DNA from: Brachynemurus nebulosus | Taxonomy: Eukaryota; Arthropoda; Insecta; Neuroptera; Myrmeleontidae | DNA length: 64,000 bases | Direction of reading: 5' to 3' | Assembly: GCA_035578155.1 (NCBI GenBank) | Contig: JAPWDM010000003.1 | Span: 71,378,963-71,442,962 of the forward strand | Shown here: one piece after another, positions 11,540 through 25,461 of the stretch | How the letters are laid out: each line of letters starts with the position of its first letter | Numbering within the stretch: the stretch's first letter is position 1 | The notes under the pieces: model-generated | The model's database searches: none | Seen by the model: the letters and a program-made list of their open reading frames with translations, nothing else | What the model was told of the DNA's origin: nothing | Program-made: the position numbers and the translations under genes

Positions 11540-12798
11540 TTCGTTCGAGTGCCACTCCAATTTTGATAATCAATCAAAGACATCCTCTCTTTTAATGCGA
11601 GACGCAGTTACACTTTTTAATTTCAAATGTTTTATAGTATGTTCATATAGTATTTTGGTTTTGTAATACCTTATTTTTTGAAAAACATTGTAGTTGCTAT
11701 TTAGTACTTTCGTACTATACCGTACTACAGTAATCATAATAACAAATACAATGTAAACTGACTGCATTGAATGAAGCTTTGTGTTAGTGATAATAACAGA
11801 ACCTTTTTTTCCTCTGCGTTATTTTTTATTTAACTTTTTTAAATTTTGTTTCCTTTTTGTTGTAGGATAAAATAATAAAAATTTTACATAAATTGTATTA
11901 CAGGAAAAAAAGAAATTTTTTAATAAATTTCAAATCTAAAGACTCTATACAACCATTTTGTAAATGTTGCTCTCAACTTATATAAATGTTGTAAAGCTTG
12001 CACATTTTTTTGTTTGGAAATTTTTTAAGTAATGTGAAAAATATTTTAATTCCAAGAAAGTTTAAAATTAATAGCACGGAAAAAAGGACACAAAAACGTC
12101 AAGCACAAAAAAAGATGACTGTTATAATAGTAACTTTTCATTTGTCTGTTGTCATGCATAGTGGAACATTATGTTCGTTTAATTTACATTTTGAAACAAT
12201 GCTTTTTCAACTGGTGTTAACTTGATAATTTAGAATATACAGTGTCAGTAAATATAGAACTATTAAACTGTCAACGTATTTTCGAGCGCAGTACGATTTA
12301 TAAATATTAGTTTGAATGTTTCAAGCTATTAGCCAGCTTAACGTTTATTAATCTAGAGGAATGGACTCTTACGGTCATAATCTTTCAGGTATTTCTGTCG
12401 AAATTTAAAACCAAATTTTCGTTGAAAACTGTTAGAAAAAAATTAAAATATTATATCGTAACTACAATGGAACAGTTGGGGCGATCATTCCAGGGCGCAT
12501 GACAAAAAAGGGCGTAACAAGGGAATTTTTCTTGGACAGTTACTAGAACTTTTACATTATCTGAAAAATAGTCGCTACCGTTATTTTTTACGAAAAATGG
12601 AAAATGAGAAGAAAAAGAGACTTTTTAAAGGGGACAAAATAGGATACAAAATTTATAGCTACGTCTCTGAGAATCTTAAATAATAATGAATAGGGCAATT
12701 TGTTAAGAATAAATTAGCTTCTTTGGGCATTTAATTAAAATTTTTTTGGTACAAAGGAGCTTGGGGGACGGAACTCATTATTTTGGTGAGTGTTATGG
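11540..12798. other. AT-rich intergenic DNA, no gene recognised
   Basis: The frames at 11570-11767 (-) and 11998-12225 (+) have no recognisable domain and AT-driven composition. Nothing else is supported. Confidence 0.4.
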
Positions 12799-13322
12799 TA
12801 GCACTACATTCTCGCGAAGTCGACGAACGTCTCGTCGAGGTTTTGAGACGAATATGTACCGTCTACACTCTCGCTTGCTCTCGCTTACATACTCAGTTAT
12901 TCATACTGCTCATACGCGTTCGGTGACATGGATTCAAATAACTGCTGCTGCAGTTCTATGCGCTGTTGAATACTATTATTTTCTTCATGTATATTACACA
13001 AAAAAGTTTAATATAACGTTTAATATAACGTTTTTGTAAATTTAAGACGTGATCTTAGATTATATAAAAAGAAGCAATATATTCTGTATATTCTGATGAT
13101 ATATGTATATGTACACAGATATGGAACATATGCAATATCAACACACGAGTATATGCGAAAGTGTAGTTGATCCCCTCGCTTCGTGTCTCATTTCCTTTGA
13201 CTTGTGACAAAAAACCGACTCAGATCGGAGAGCTGACGAGGCGAGGCGAGGTAACACGAGAACATCAACTACACTCTCGTACTCGCGTCGCCTCGTGTTG
13301 CCTTGACGAGAGTGTAGTGCTA
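12799..13322. mobile_element. MITE with TAGCACTACAYTCTCG ends
   Basis: The left end TAGCACTACATTCTCGCGAA and right end gagagtgtagtgcta are inverted. A second inverted block (tcgacgaacgtctcgtcgagg against cgcgtcgcctcgtgttgcc) follows inside. The region is rich in cgag/ctcg words and less AT-rich than its surroundings. No target duplication beyond TA can be called. The 97-codon frame at 12746-13039 crosses the left boundary and is not a gene. Confidence 0.75.
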
Positions 13323-14896
13323 CTATTAGATTTCTTAGTATAAGTTAATAAGTGTCTTTGTCACATTCTCATCAAACTTTTGAAATACTATAACTGAAAG
13401 TTTGAGACAAATTTGTCCATTTTTTTGTTACGTAAGACTAGGCGTGTAGCCAAACATATCCGAATAAAAATTCCATTATTATGTAACTAATAGCTTAAAA
13501 AATTATGCTAGAAGATAAAACTCTAGGCTGATTCCGATAAAATATAACTAAATGATCAATAGATAATTATTTTTAATTTAAAATTGGTACTTAGATATTA
13601 ATTAAAACAACACTACACTTTGAACTTAATTAAATTACAGAAAGTACAATATGTACATATAAACTTCGTAATAATTATGTTTATTAAAAGTTTATTTTCA
13701 ATATTAAACTTACATTATTATAAATAATTAATTAGAATATGTTTGATATTTCACATATTGTAATGTTTTTTCTTTTTTCTTTTTTAATATTACAAGATAC
13801 ACATATTGTATCAAGATACAATAAATGTTAGCATATTAAAAATATAACTTTATTTTACATTCTACTTTAGTTTTTGCTACTCTTGTATATTTAGATTTTT
13901 TTTTATTAAATCGAAATAATTATTTGAAATTAATTAAATTTTTCTTATTTCTATAAATTTAAAATATTTTTCATTAGTTATAAATCAATCATGAACCTTC
14001 TATATTTGTTCAATAATAAAAAAAAATTGAATGTAAAAATTTTGACAATATTTTATTTAATAATTTTTTTTTTACATTTTTAAATTTATTAATTTAATTA
14101 GATTAAAAGCAAAATATTAATTAATCAAATTCGATATTCTACGTTTGTCAATTTTATTTTTTTTAAAAGTTACAGAATTGTACCAAGCCGCGCCAATAAT
14201 AAAAATGGTAATATTTTTCGTTCAAAATTTGTTTACTAAATTAGCTTTTTGATGATTTATAGTCTAGTACATATTAGTAAGTATAACTGAGCCTCTGAAC
14301 ATAGAATTCGCTGTGACTAGACCAGGGGTTCTCAAAATTTTACGTCTATATTGTCCAATACCAATAAAAGACATAGACCGATGAACACTGTTATATTACA
14401 GGGTATAGACAGAGCATAATCTCAGTTTCTTCAATGTTTCACTGATGCATCTACCCGAGTGTGATGCAGTATTATTCAGTGAACAGGATCATATTTATTG
14501 AGAAACGTAAAGTGTATACATACAAACTTTAAAAAAAGCAAAACAAAAACCATTTCCCTTTTTTCAATTTTCTTGCTTTTTTCTAAAAAAAAAAAAAAAG
14601 TATTTTTATTATCAGTATTGTGTAACAGTTATTATTTACAGACGCTTTCAAAATTATTACTGAGGTTACTACACGGTTATTACACAAATTTCAAAGTAGC
14701 AATTGGTCGTATCTTAAACTTATTTTGAGACTTCACTTATATATTGGTATACTAAGTCTATACACCATATAATATCTTCATTTGTGTATATAGTATAAAA
14801 TATGAAAATGCATAAACATTATGCAGTTGAACAATTAAGTTTGTTTTCTTTGTGCTTTAAAGTCTCCTCCAGCGTATCCATTATTTCTAATAGTGT
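13323..14896. other. Extremely AT-rich DNA; possible hAT left end at 14324
   Basis: 13450-14200 is almost pure A/T runs. At 14324 CAGGGGTTCTCAAAATTTT resembles the left terminus of CAGNGGTTCYCAAA-type hAT elements, but no right end was found nearby. The frame at 14498-14728 has no domain. Confidence 0.4.
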
Positions 14897-15165
14897 TTCT
14901 ACACAGTAAAAAATTGTGTTCTGCGTAAAAAAAGCTAGTGGTTAAAATTTTTGTGTTAAATAAGTAACACAACCCTGCGTTAATGTAACATTTAGTGTTA
15001 AATGAAAATATTAACACAAATTTCGATTTAACAGAATAAAGATGTTAATCTGTTTGAACAACAAAAAAGTAACACAATCTTTGTGTAAAAAGCAAAAGAA
15101 TGTTATTAGTACGTTTTTTTTTGTATATTTCAACACAAAAATTGTGTCATACGTACACAAAACTA
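14897..15165. repeat. Small inverted-repeat element with AACACAA words
   Basis: gtttctacacagtaaaaaat plus ttgtgtt near 14897 is weakly mirrored by caacacaaaaattgtgtc near 15131. Between them are repeated words tgtgttaa/ttaacacaa. Likely a MITE, but the exact ends and TSD are not resolved. Confidence 0.4.
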
Positions 15166-16141
15166 GTGGCCCTTTACGTTACATTAGAATATATATCTAC
15201 TAAAATATAGATAATAAAAAAGATGAGAGTAGTTCTTGCTATTAAACAAAACCGAAAAATTATAAGTTTTTTCAATTATTGACGAATATAGTTTTATTTA
15301 GACGTTTAAAAATGAAACAATTTTCTTACATTTTAAGGTTATTTTGTTACAGATTCAGGTACAAAAAATCATGTAAGTTTACTTGAGATTGTATTATATA
15401 ATATACAATCTCGTAAGCTACTTTCAACTACAGTCACCTAAAATTTTAAATTTTGTATTACTTTTTCGCAGAAAGAAAAATAGCGAACAGAAACAGAAAA
15501 TCTAATAAACTTAAATCAAAAGCAATTCAACAAAACGATGATTTATTGCAAACAATTTTTTTTTCATTTTCGCAAAAAAAGAAATTTAAAGCACATATTC
15601 AATTAACTCTTCATTTGTGTAATAAATTTTTCTCGGTCCCAACATACCGGATAGACAAGCTTCATTCCGTGGCAAGATCTATGTATGACGATCCTTTTCG
15701 TACGCTACATAATGCCTACATATGGAGGCAAAATATACGACGACTAGGAACACATCCTCTTTTTTTTTTAATTTACTAAAAGCACTTTGTACTTACAAAC
15801 GTAAATTTCACATCAGTTTGAATCTACACACACAACAATTTTCATTATGGCATGGCGTGAGGATGAGGCACAAAAAAATACAAAAAAAATAATAAATGAA
15901 CCTTTCAATGTACTCAATCATTGTTTACAGTAAAACTCCAACTGCAACAAAAAAACAAATAATAATTACGAAAATGTAAGCGTAAAAATATACTGGGAGG
16001 AATAGCGAATCCAAAAAACATACACCTTAAATTCTCAGTTTTTGAAATTTGTTGGATGGAACTTGGTTTAGAATAATTAGACCAAGGTAGGTAAGAGGAG
16101 ACCAGCGGTGTTAAGGTAGATTCCGTTTTCAACCTTTCAAC
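15166..16141. other. AT-rich intergenic DNA, no gene recognised
   Basis: The longest frame is 108 codons (15453-15779, +), rich in Lys, Asn and Phe from A/T runs, with no domain recognised and no splice or promoter context I could support. I leave it unannotated as a gene. Confidence 0.35.
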
Positions 16142-16558
16142 TATACTGCCGCGCTAAGCGCAAAGGTGGTAACTAGACTGAAGATGTTTTTGAGAAAATT
16201 GAAGTTTAGTTTTGCAATCTTTTCGACTAACAAAATTTAAATTAATGTTTAATTTTTTCGACTGACAAAATGTAAATGTTTATTTGAAAATGCTAAAGCT
16301 TTTCACCGTATTTTTTTTTTTTTGAAGATACGACAAAAATTTCTTAGTACTTGATAGATGCGGCAGAACAGCGTAGTATTTAGCGACTAAAAGTAAGATA
16401 CAGCTATTTTTATAGAGCTTTATTTAATTAAATAATTATTTATTTCGTTTAATTATAAAATAGAAATGTTGCAAAATTAATTATGTATTGCCTAAAACTA
16501 ATAACTCATTTTCTTTAAACAAGCGAGTTACCACCTTTGCGCTTAGCACGACAGTATA
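16142..16558. mobile_element. MITE with TATACTGYCG ends
   Basis: The left end TATACTGCCGCGCTAAGCGC, continuing aaaggtggtaact, is mirrored on the right by agttaccacctttgcgctta ending in cagtata. Arms are about 33 bp with three to four differences. The centre repeats tttcgactRacaaaat twice (about 16219 and 16257). Flanking TA fits a Tc1/mariner-like MITE, but the superfamily is inference. Confidence 0.75.
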
Positions 16559-16685
16559 TTATACATAAGAGCTTCTGAACAAGAAGCAAATCGGGACTAG
16601 GTCGTTACACCACTCAATATATTTTGTTTTATATTTCTTTAAATTTAATAGATTTGAGCGTTACTTTATGGTATTCCATATTTGA

Positions 16686-16840
16686 TATTAGTAAACAAAA
16701 ACACTACTTTGCAAAATACCACTTTTATTGAATATAAAAGTTTGAGAATGGTCATATTGACCGAAACATGTCATAAGAGTTTCTATATTCAATAAAAGTG
16801 GTATTTTGCTAAGTAAAGTGTTTTAGTTTGTATTTATTTG
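16686..16840. repeat. Long hairpin around a GGTCATATTGACCGAAAC core
   Basis: Arms of about 40 bp are nearly perfect inverts (for example aaaataccacttttattg at about 16714 and caataaaagtggtatttt at about 16790). The loop holds ggtcatattgaccgaaacat, a motif seen downstream of Penelope-type and other retroelements. A related ctgatgatgg...gccgaaag motif is at 58309 here. Probably a retroelement fragment; not proven. Confidence 0.5.
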
Positions 16841-17156
16841 TTGGTATTGGGGGTTTTTATCCAAATTTATAAGTAAATATATATTGAAATTCCATATTTA
16901 AAACCGCCAATACTAACAATGACTTGTTTCTTATTCAAAACACATTTATACACTAATACATCCTTCAATTTTTCAATCTAATAATGGAGTTTAACGCCCG
17001 GTTTAATAGAACAATCTATAACAGACGCCACCTACATCATTATATTTACCTTCAATTATTTTAATATCATATTGAAATTTTTATTTTATTATAATATGGG
17101 TGGAGATTTTATTTAACTGATATTTACACTGATTTTATTTAAAATTATAAAATTAC

Positions 17157-17710
17157 TTTTAAACATTTCTCTAATGCTTAAGAAAGTGTCGTCAAGTGGT
17201 CAGAAAACGACATTTCATATTACACAATCTAATGTCATTTCAACTAACAACGGCGGAAATGATTCTAGGCTACAAGAATTGTATTTAAAATTAAATAATT
17301 GCTTTTAAACATTTCTCTAATGTTTAAGAAAGTGTGGGTATTTGTCTGAATTAGACTGTAGACCAAGTGGTCGGAAAACGACATTTCTTATTACATCATC
17401 TAATGTCATTTCTACTAACGATAGAAATGATTCTAGGCTACAAAAATTGTATTTAAATTTAAATAATTGCTTTTAAACATTTCTCTAATGCGTAAAAAAG
17501 TGTCGATATTTATCTGAATCACGTTGTAGACCAAGTGGTCAAAAAACGACATTTCATACTACATGACCTAATGTTATTCCAACTAACGGTGGGAAGAATT
17601 GCAGACTGAAGCGGATTTAAAATTCAAGAATTGCTTTTAAATATTCCTTTGATGCCGACGAAAGTGTCGATATTTGTCTCGATAACATAGTCGACCAAAT
17701 AGTCGGACAT
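17157..17710 (+). repeat. ~165-bp tandem satellite, four units
   Basis: The landmark ttttaaacatttctctaatg recurs with following starts at about 17161, 17307, 17475 and 17639, giving spacings near 146, 168 and 164. The first unit lacks about 20 bp. Each unit carries aagtggtcRgaaaacgacat and ctaatgtcatttcaactaac. Units diverge from left to right. The same repeat occurs inverted at 58480-58890. Confidence 0.85.
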
Positions 17711-20700
17711 TTCATATTAAATATAAATATAATTTAGAAAACTGATAATCGTCATATTATGTGATCGGTTCGCACAAAATTGTTCGAGATTTTACCGGGT
17801 CGTAAGCGAGAAAAAGTTGAGAAATGCTGCGCTGGCTTATTTAAAAAACGGACCAACTGAATGACAAAATATAATAAAATTTGATAAAAAGTTATTCGAA
17901 GTAAGAAAGTTTAAATAATATAAAAATTCGACATTTGAACAAAACTCGTTTTATAATACAGAAAGCGAAAACACAAAGGAAATAGAACATTTCGAAAAAA
18001 GTTTTGACCGATGAACTTTCTAAACATGTTGCAACATTATATGAACTTATTAAATCTAATATGTTAAAAGGGATAAGGATATTTACCAAATCGAAAACGT
18101 ACAAAATTTTGAAATTCTATATTTAGATAAGGATAATAATAAATTGATACAACTTTCCGATCCTTTTTTTATTCGGTTACCGAAGCACTTAATGTAACCA
18201 CGTTCTACGATGACAAAGTACAATATTATATTACATCAGTATACGAATGAAATAAGAAAAATTTAATAATACTTGTTCGAGAACACACTTCAGTATGTAA
18301 ATTTTTCAATAACTCTCTTGAAATTATTAAATTCTTTAATATTTCCAAACATTTACAATTATATTACTATTGAACTTATTTGCACAGTCTGTTAGTAGGT
18401 ACGTGTATAAAAAATACAGTAATGTACAAAAAATTGGAGACATTAGAGCGCATTTTTCTAATCTCAAGCTTAAATCATTGTTAAATTGTTAAAGAGGAGA
18501 GTTGTGAGGCAGGTAGAACAAGAGAACATGCTTGTTTAGTTTAAACCACTTTGTATCAATTTAGTTCATTACCTACTACCTACTTTACAAAAAAAAACTA
18601 TTTTTTTATAATATTGTAGATAAATATTTTAGAAAATAGAAATAAAAAATAGAAGAAAGTTGTATTAGGAACTTTGTTTACCACTGTTTAAATCTAAGCG
18701 TCCAAAATATCTGCCAAGCACACAACTAAAATATTTAAAACAGCAAGAATATCGTACAACCAAAAAAAAAAAAAAAAAAAAAATTCAAAAATAGACTCTT
18801 TTAGTGAAGTTTTCCCGAAAATATAGACTATTGTATTGTATCGGATCGGGTGGGGTGGATTTAAGATCCGTTTTACGACCCGTAGAACCTATTTTTTGGG
18901 GTGTTTCAGCTATAATAGCGGAAAAAATATGTAATCTTATATTTTTTCCGACTAATTTTCGTGTATTTTCGTATATATCAGAAGATCTGACACGCCTACA
19001 GCTCGCCTATTAACCTAAGGGTTTAAAATTTGTTATTGTTTATACAATAAAAAAACAACTCTCAATCTCACTAAGATATTTTAGAAATTTCGACTCTAGT
19101 GTCGGAGCTCCGCTACTCCCGATTTTTTTTTTAGATAGCTAAGTGTATAAAATCCACAGTCAAGGCCATGAAAAAAATGGCGGGCGCCAAAAATAAATAA
19201 CATTATTTTTTTTTAAATTTTTCCTGAAAAAATAAGTGGCGAACAAAAAAATATCTTCTTTTACTTCTTTCCGGGCCCCCTCTTAAACTTCGGGCCCCGG
19301 CACTACAACCCCAGCTGCCCACCCTTCTCATCGGACCCGCCCACGGTGGCAGTGCAGATTAAAATTCTAAAAGTTATAAGCAAGAGTATTGTAGTCTTTA
19401 ATTTCTAACTGTACTTACCTAATTTCATTATATACCTACTGTATTCAAATTGTTTTTCCCACCACTGTCACTAAGTATACACTTATAACAACCCAACATA
19501 TAGGTACGGTCGAATATTACGTTTCAATTTTGCTCACGTTTTTCAGGGGATAGAATTTTATTAATCAATTTTGCACGATTAAATAAGATTGATTATATCA
19601 AGTTTGATCAGTTTGGCCAACAAAAAAAGGGATTTTTATATATTTTCTATGTAATGAACGTATATGTGTGTACTGGTTGTAATGGATTTTTTATGAAGTT
19701 TTTTTTTTTGGTACATAAATATATGTATAATGTCAATTAATATTGGTTTGGACACTTTTTTTCACTTTGTGGTACATTCATCAAATCCATCTATACTATG
19801 GTACATTTGAATATTGTGCTGGAAAAGAAGAAAAATGGATGACAGCTTAACATTGACTACTCTTACAAATTTTTATTTTGTTATGAACATAGGCCAATGA
19901 ACGCTATTATATTATAAAGGGACAGTTCAATAGAACCGGGTGCGCGACGTTATTGCTACCTAGCGTTTGCAACTTTGTCAACTCTCTCCATACTTATATA
20001 GTTCAGTGGCTTTTTTAAATATTTCCATGTGGAGAAATTATAATAATAGTAAATAACGACTGTGACTGGATATTATGTGCGATTTTAATTTATAATTTTT
20101 TTTTTTATATTTGTCAAAGTTAAGTGTCATTTCTGTTTTTATTAAATAATAAATAACAAGATGAAACTTGTCCAAATCCAGAGTACAGGTACAATGTTTT
20201 AGCGCTAATAATTAAGACTGAGTTTCAAAGTATTACCCATAATATAACGTTCTAATTTCAAATGACACCGAAAAGCAATCAATTGGTTTCTGTACAATAT
20301 GCGAGAAATGTAGAAGAGCTATGAACTAGTGGCCACAGTTATTTGACACAAGCCCATATATCTATAGACAACTTCTATTTGACAATTTAAAAAAAAAATT
20401 AGAGTCCTAAATTTCTAAAATACACCATACATATCTCGTATAAAATATTAGTGAAACTAAATAAATTGTGAGGAATTTTATTTAAAATTTGGTAGTTCCA
20501 GTTTTATATGTCTTTCAACATGAACTCGAACAATATATTGTAGTATATTAGTTAATTTAGTTTCTTTGGGAAGTTCAGTTTTGTCCTCTAAAAGTGGTGA
20601 TATATAGATATTTACTTCTTTTCTGCCTTCGTCTAAAGTTCTTTTTATTTCTAATTATTCTTAAATCGGCTAGAAATCTGTAAATTTACATTTGTTGTTT

Positions 20701-21386
20701 CTTCCAGCATTTTAACGTTAAATCTGAGAACAATTATCGGGACCCATTTCGAAAATTTGTTACTGCCAAATTTAGTGGGAGCAGTAGTTTCGCTTACGAT
20801 CTTACAAAATTATATCTAATAGAATTTACGTCCTTCGTTAAAGTTGTGTCTTATAAATTTTAAATAAAATAAAATAATAATATAAATTCCATAGAAATTA
20901 GACCAAATTAACTTAATTTTTTACCACCAGATAGCGTAGCTGTACTAAATAGCAAGAGCCGTCTAAATTGCTCATTTCTGTCAAAGCAAGCGCTGAGATC
21001 GCTTTCGTTACCCCTACCCTGTAGTCTGCACCCGGCCCATAGTCAGTAATATGAGGTACATAATGTGCTGTCTATTTATTTAGTAAACATGACCATATTT
21101 ATTGCAAGACAAAATTTGTACACATGTACTTAAAGATAAAACCAATGTCATTTATTTTTTTAAAATTTTTTTCTCTATATTCTTAAAAAAGTTAAATTTT
21201 GTTATTAATAATTATTTGAAAAAGCACTAAAAATTGTCATTACGGATACCAAGATTATTGCTCTGCATGCAGTACATTGCTACAAAGCAGCCGTTGGTCG
21301 TATTTTAAGAGTTTCTTGAGGTTTCATTTATTGATTAATATGCTCAGTCTACATACTGTCATAATATTACGTTCATTGTTCTATGG
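17711..21386. other. AT-rich intergenic DNA with repeat scraps
   Basis: No supported gene. Seen: poly(A) at about 18762-18782; a GC-rich gggccc fragment at 19262-19340 related to 770-835 and 48770-48890; and cataggccaatgaacgctattatatta at about 19887, similar to catagaccgatgaacactgttatatta at about 14370. Short frames at 17892 (-), 18804 (+) and 21277 (+) have no domain, and the last is cut by the hAT MITE at 21387. Confidence 0.4.
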
Positions 21387-21550
21387 CAGGGATTCCCAAA
21401 TTGTGCGCTGCCAAGTATCACAAAATCCCAAAAGGTACCACGGCTGTCTCACTAAAAGAGGGAAAATAATATAACTAGTTTGAGGCCCGATGAAAGTAGA
21501 AAAAAAAGTGATTTCAAAGAAGCCACAGGTCAAAAGTTTAGGAATAACTG
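21387..21550. mobile_element. Short hAT MITE (CAGGGATTCCCAAA end)
   Basis: The left end CAGGGATTCCCAAATT and right end aagtttaggaataactg are inverted with a few mismatches. Flanks TTCTATGG (21379-21386) and GTCTATGG (21551-21558) are an 8-bp duplication with one difference. At 164 bp it is a deletion derivative without coding sequence. Confidence 0.8.
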
Positions 21551-22236
21551 GTCTATGGTTATGAATTTATTTAAATAGTAAAAATTTTGAAATACGTTGT
21601 TAAATATACTGCAGTCATTTTTATTGTATAGTTAATCAGAAAAAACTAGTGTATTTTGCGTTACTAAATGAGCATTTTCGTGTACTAGATTACAAAATCA
21701 GATTGGTCAGAAAGTTATGTTTCATAGTCAAAGAAAAAATTACATTTAGAAATTTAATTAAAAATATCTTTAACATGTAGAAAACTGACGCCAGACTGTG
21801 TCCAAGAAAATTTTATTAAAGAAAGATATGATGTTTTGATATAAACAGTTGATTTTATTATAGAAAAAAATTTCGTTAAAAGATCTTTTCGTCTAATTTT
21901 ATTCATGATTTATTGTATTTAAAATAATTCAGTAACTAGATATATTTAATAATAGAAAAAGGTTTAAAAATAATTAAAAACAATCCCGTTTAACGAATTT
22001 CTAGAGCTATTACAGCGTTAATATATGGGTATATTCATAGAAATTTAAGAAAATTGTCGAAATTGACTTTATTTTTGAAGCGAAGAAAATTATTCTTTAG
22101 CTTTTTTGAGGTACTTTTCCAGAACAAAAAGTGAAGAAGAAAATAATTTTTCGACGACTCCATCTTGAGGGATATGCTAACCTCTCTCCCTTTTCAACCG
22201 TAAATTTTCCTGTCAGCAAATGTAAGCTCGTTTTAT

Positions 22237-22507
22237 TGTGTTAAGTCCTGGGAAATTTACTATGTTATGGCAGGATATTGTGGCAATGGTAAGTATATTT
22301 AATTTTATTTATTATTTTTATTTACTATGAACTACTATAAAATGAAGCATTATTATTTTTCTGTTTTTTCTATTGTAAAACTAAAACTTTTTCTATTATT
22401 TTATATTTAATATTTTATAACAAAATAAACACACAACAACTTCAACAGTACAATATAACTTTATTTACCCAACGTTCAGTGTTTACTTGTTTACATTTCA
22501 ATACGAG
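22237..22507. repeat. Dispersed repeat, arm inverted relative to 25869-26127
   Basis: The segment from tgttaagtcctgggaaattt to tttacatttcaatac is the near-exact inverse of 25869-26127, including atggcaggatattgtggcaa and ccaacgttcagtgtttact. The arms lie 3.4 kb apart. They are either two insertions of one element in opposite orientation or the ends of a larger rearranged unit. Confidence 0.8.
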
Positions 22508-23759
22508 AAAATTACAAAATAATAGTAAAAACATTAAATAATTAACCGCATTTGTTAAATGACATATAGATATTGATTTTCATAAAACAATTTTCCACAT
22601 TTCCAACAGTTTTCCTTTATGGTAATTAACTTACATTATAAATATTTAAACAGTTCTTGTAAACGTGCAACATACTTCAGTTCTTACAGTTAATACTTGA
22701 CACAATATCAATTATTACAAATTGATATTAACAGAGTAGTATGTGAGGGTACAGTATGATTCCAATTGATGATCACAATATAGTTTTGTTTTGAATCAAA
22801 TGAATGTTTATGGCATAAAAACATTGATTTTTTTTTTAACAGCAACATAAAAATTTATTTAAAAACTGTGAACAACATCGATTAGTACATGTTTTGAGTA
22901 GGTACTTACTTATGGAATTGTTTTCATAGAAAAATATTTAAAAATAGCCGAATTACAGCCGTATTCCAAGTACGCCTTTTTTTGGGCTTCACTTGCAGTA
23001 GACATGATAACTCAAGAAGGATTCAACTGAGATTAGAATTTTAAAGGCCTTTCATTAGTATATTTTACTGTCTAGTCGCTCAACAAAAAGATTGTCAAAA
23101 TTTAATTATTTCTTTTTTTTTTTAAATGGCGACGTTTTAACAAAAAGCTTACTTTTCCAAGATGTTAAATTTCTATTTTCATGCCCACAAAAAAAAAAAT
23201 TCTTAAAAAAAAAATTCGTTGGTCTGCGACTAGCTGTTATCATAATAAATAAGTAGTATAAATTTAGTGCTGAACGGATTGTCCACCGCAAAGGTACTTT
23301 TAAATAAATACGGTTCTGAGATTATCAATTATTACACGAGAGGTTTGTTGGAATAAATTTGCGTTTGTCTAACGAAAATTTGTTGCTATCAATTTAACAA
23401 GAAGAACTATCAACTAACAAAAACGTGACAGGGAAGCTGAAGCGTTTTTGGATTGACAGTTCTTCGAATTAAATTGCTTTTAGGCAAAAAATTTGAATTG
23501 TAGAAAACACAAATTTATTCAGAAAAAATATAAAATTCACGTGTAATACGGTAAGACAATTTAACGATTAAAATAAATTAGTATAATTCATATTGTTAAT
23601 TAATACATTGTTACCATGGTTCTGAAATCAGTTAAATTTACCAATATGAATTTTTGTGTTTCGATTTTATCGTGTTTACCGGCAGTGAAATGACCAATGA
23701 AATGTTTTGTACCATTTTTTTCGCTGTATAAAAATTTATTTTAAATTTTTTCCCATGGT
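22508..23759. other. AT-rich intergenic DNA, no gene recognised
   Basis: Nothing coding is supported. The 61-codon minus-strand frame at 23106-23291 runs through A/T homopolymers. Confidence 0.4.
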
Positions 23760-24532
<773 letters not shown>

Positions 24533-25461
24533 TATACCCCATTTCAAATACAACTGAGCAGGTGTCATCTTTAAAAAATTAAATAATTCTTTTATTCAAA
24601 ACAAATCAATCTTTTGTTCTTTTCTAAGAATAATTAACTGCAAATTTAAAATTTACGCAAGTGCAATAATGAAAGAGATAAAGCCAAGAAAACGGAAATT
24701 ATTTAAATTCATAAGTGATGTATCATGGTTAAATTTAAATGAAATGAACCATACATGATTCAGCGGTAGCTGTGGGCGCTACTCGAAGTAGTGCACTATA
24801 AATAGCTATAATTTCGGATCTAATGCTCCGTTGTACCCAAGCACAATAAATACTGTTTATTCGAACTCAAATATATCACTTGAAATTGTCAAATAAGTCA
24901 CTTGGTGCCCGCGGATCATTATAGACTGATAAAATCTGCTTTATTGTATAAAAAAAAATTTACTACTTTTTCCAAGTATAAATATATAACCCCTCTTGTA
25001 TCATTCTATATGCAAGTGAGAATCTCCGAAAGTAAATCTTTAATTAACAACTGTCATATCACGTATCTAAAAACATAGTTTTCCTAGTACAATATATTTT
25101 AAATATACCCTATTTCAAATACAATTGATCATGAGTGAAAGTTAAAAAATTAAATAATTCTGATATTCAAAACAAATCAATCTTCTATTCTTTTCTAAAA
25201 ACAACCTGCAATTGTAAAATTTACACCCAGAGAAAAAACAACTTAATTTCAATAAAAGCCATATTGATTCAATGTAAAACATTAACGAAAGACTAGTAAT
25301 ATTAAAATTTATTGTTTCAATGTAGAAAAACTTTGTTTTACAGTTGAATAACATTGATTCCCTACAAAGTTCCCTATCTTTTCAATATAATTTTTTTAAT
25401 TTGTTCATTATTGAAATTATAATGATCGTTTTTAATTTCAAGTTGCCATTTTTCTCTCAGT

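Noticed and set aside
14324..14345. CAGGGGTTCTCAAAATTTT as a complete hAT element
   Set aside because: Only one end seen; no right terminus or 8-bp duplication found, so it is only noted as a possible left end.
15453..15779. 108-codon frame, one of the longest in the window
   Set aside because: Lys/Asn/Phe-rich translation of A/T runs, no domain, no supporting splice or promoter context.
17157..17710. Regularly spaced repeats considered as a CRISPR array
   Set aside because: Whole ~165-bp units repeat with no unique spacers, and the context is eukaryotic; this is satellite DNA.
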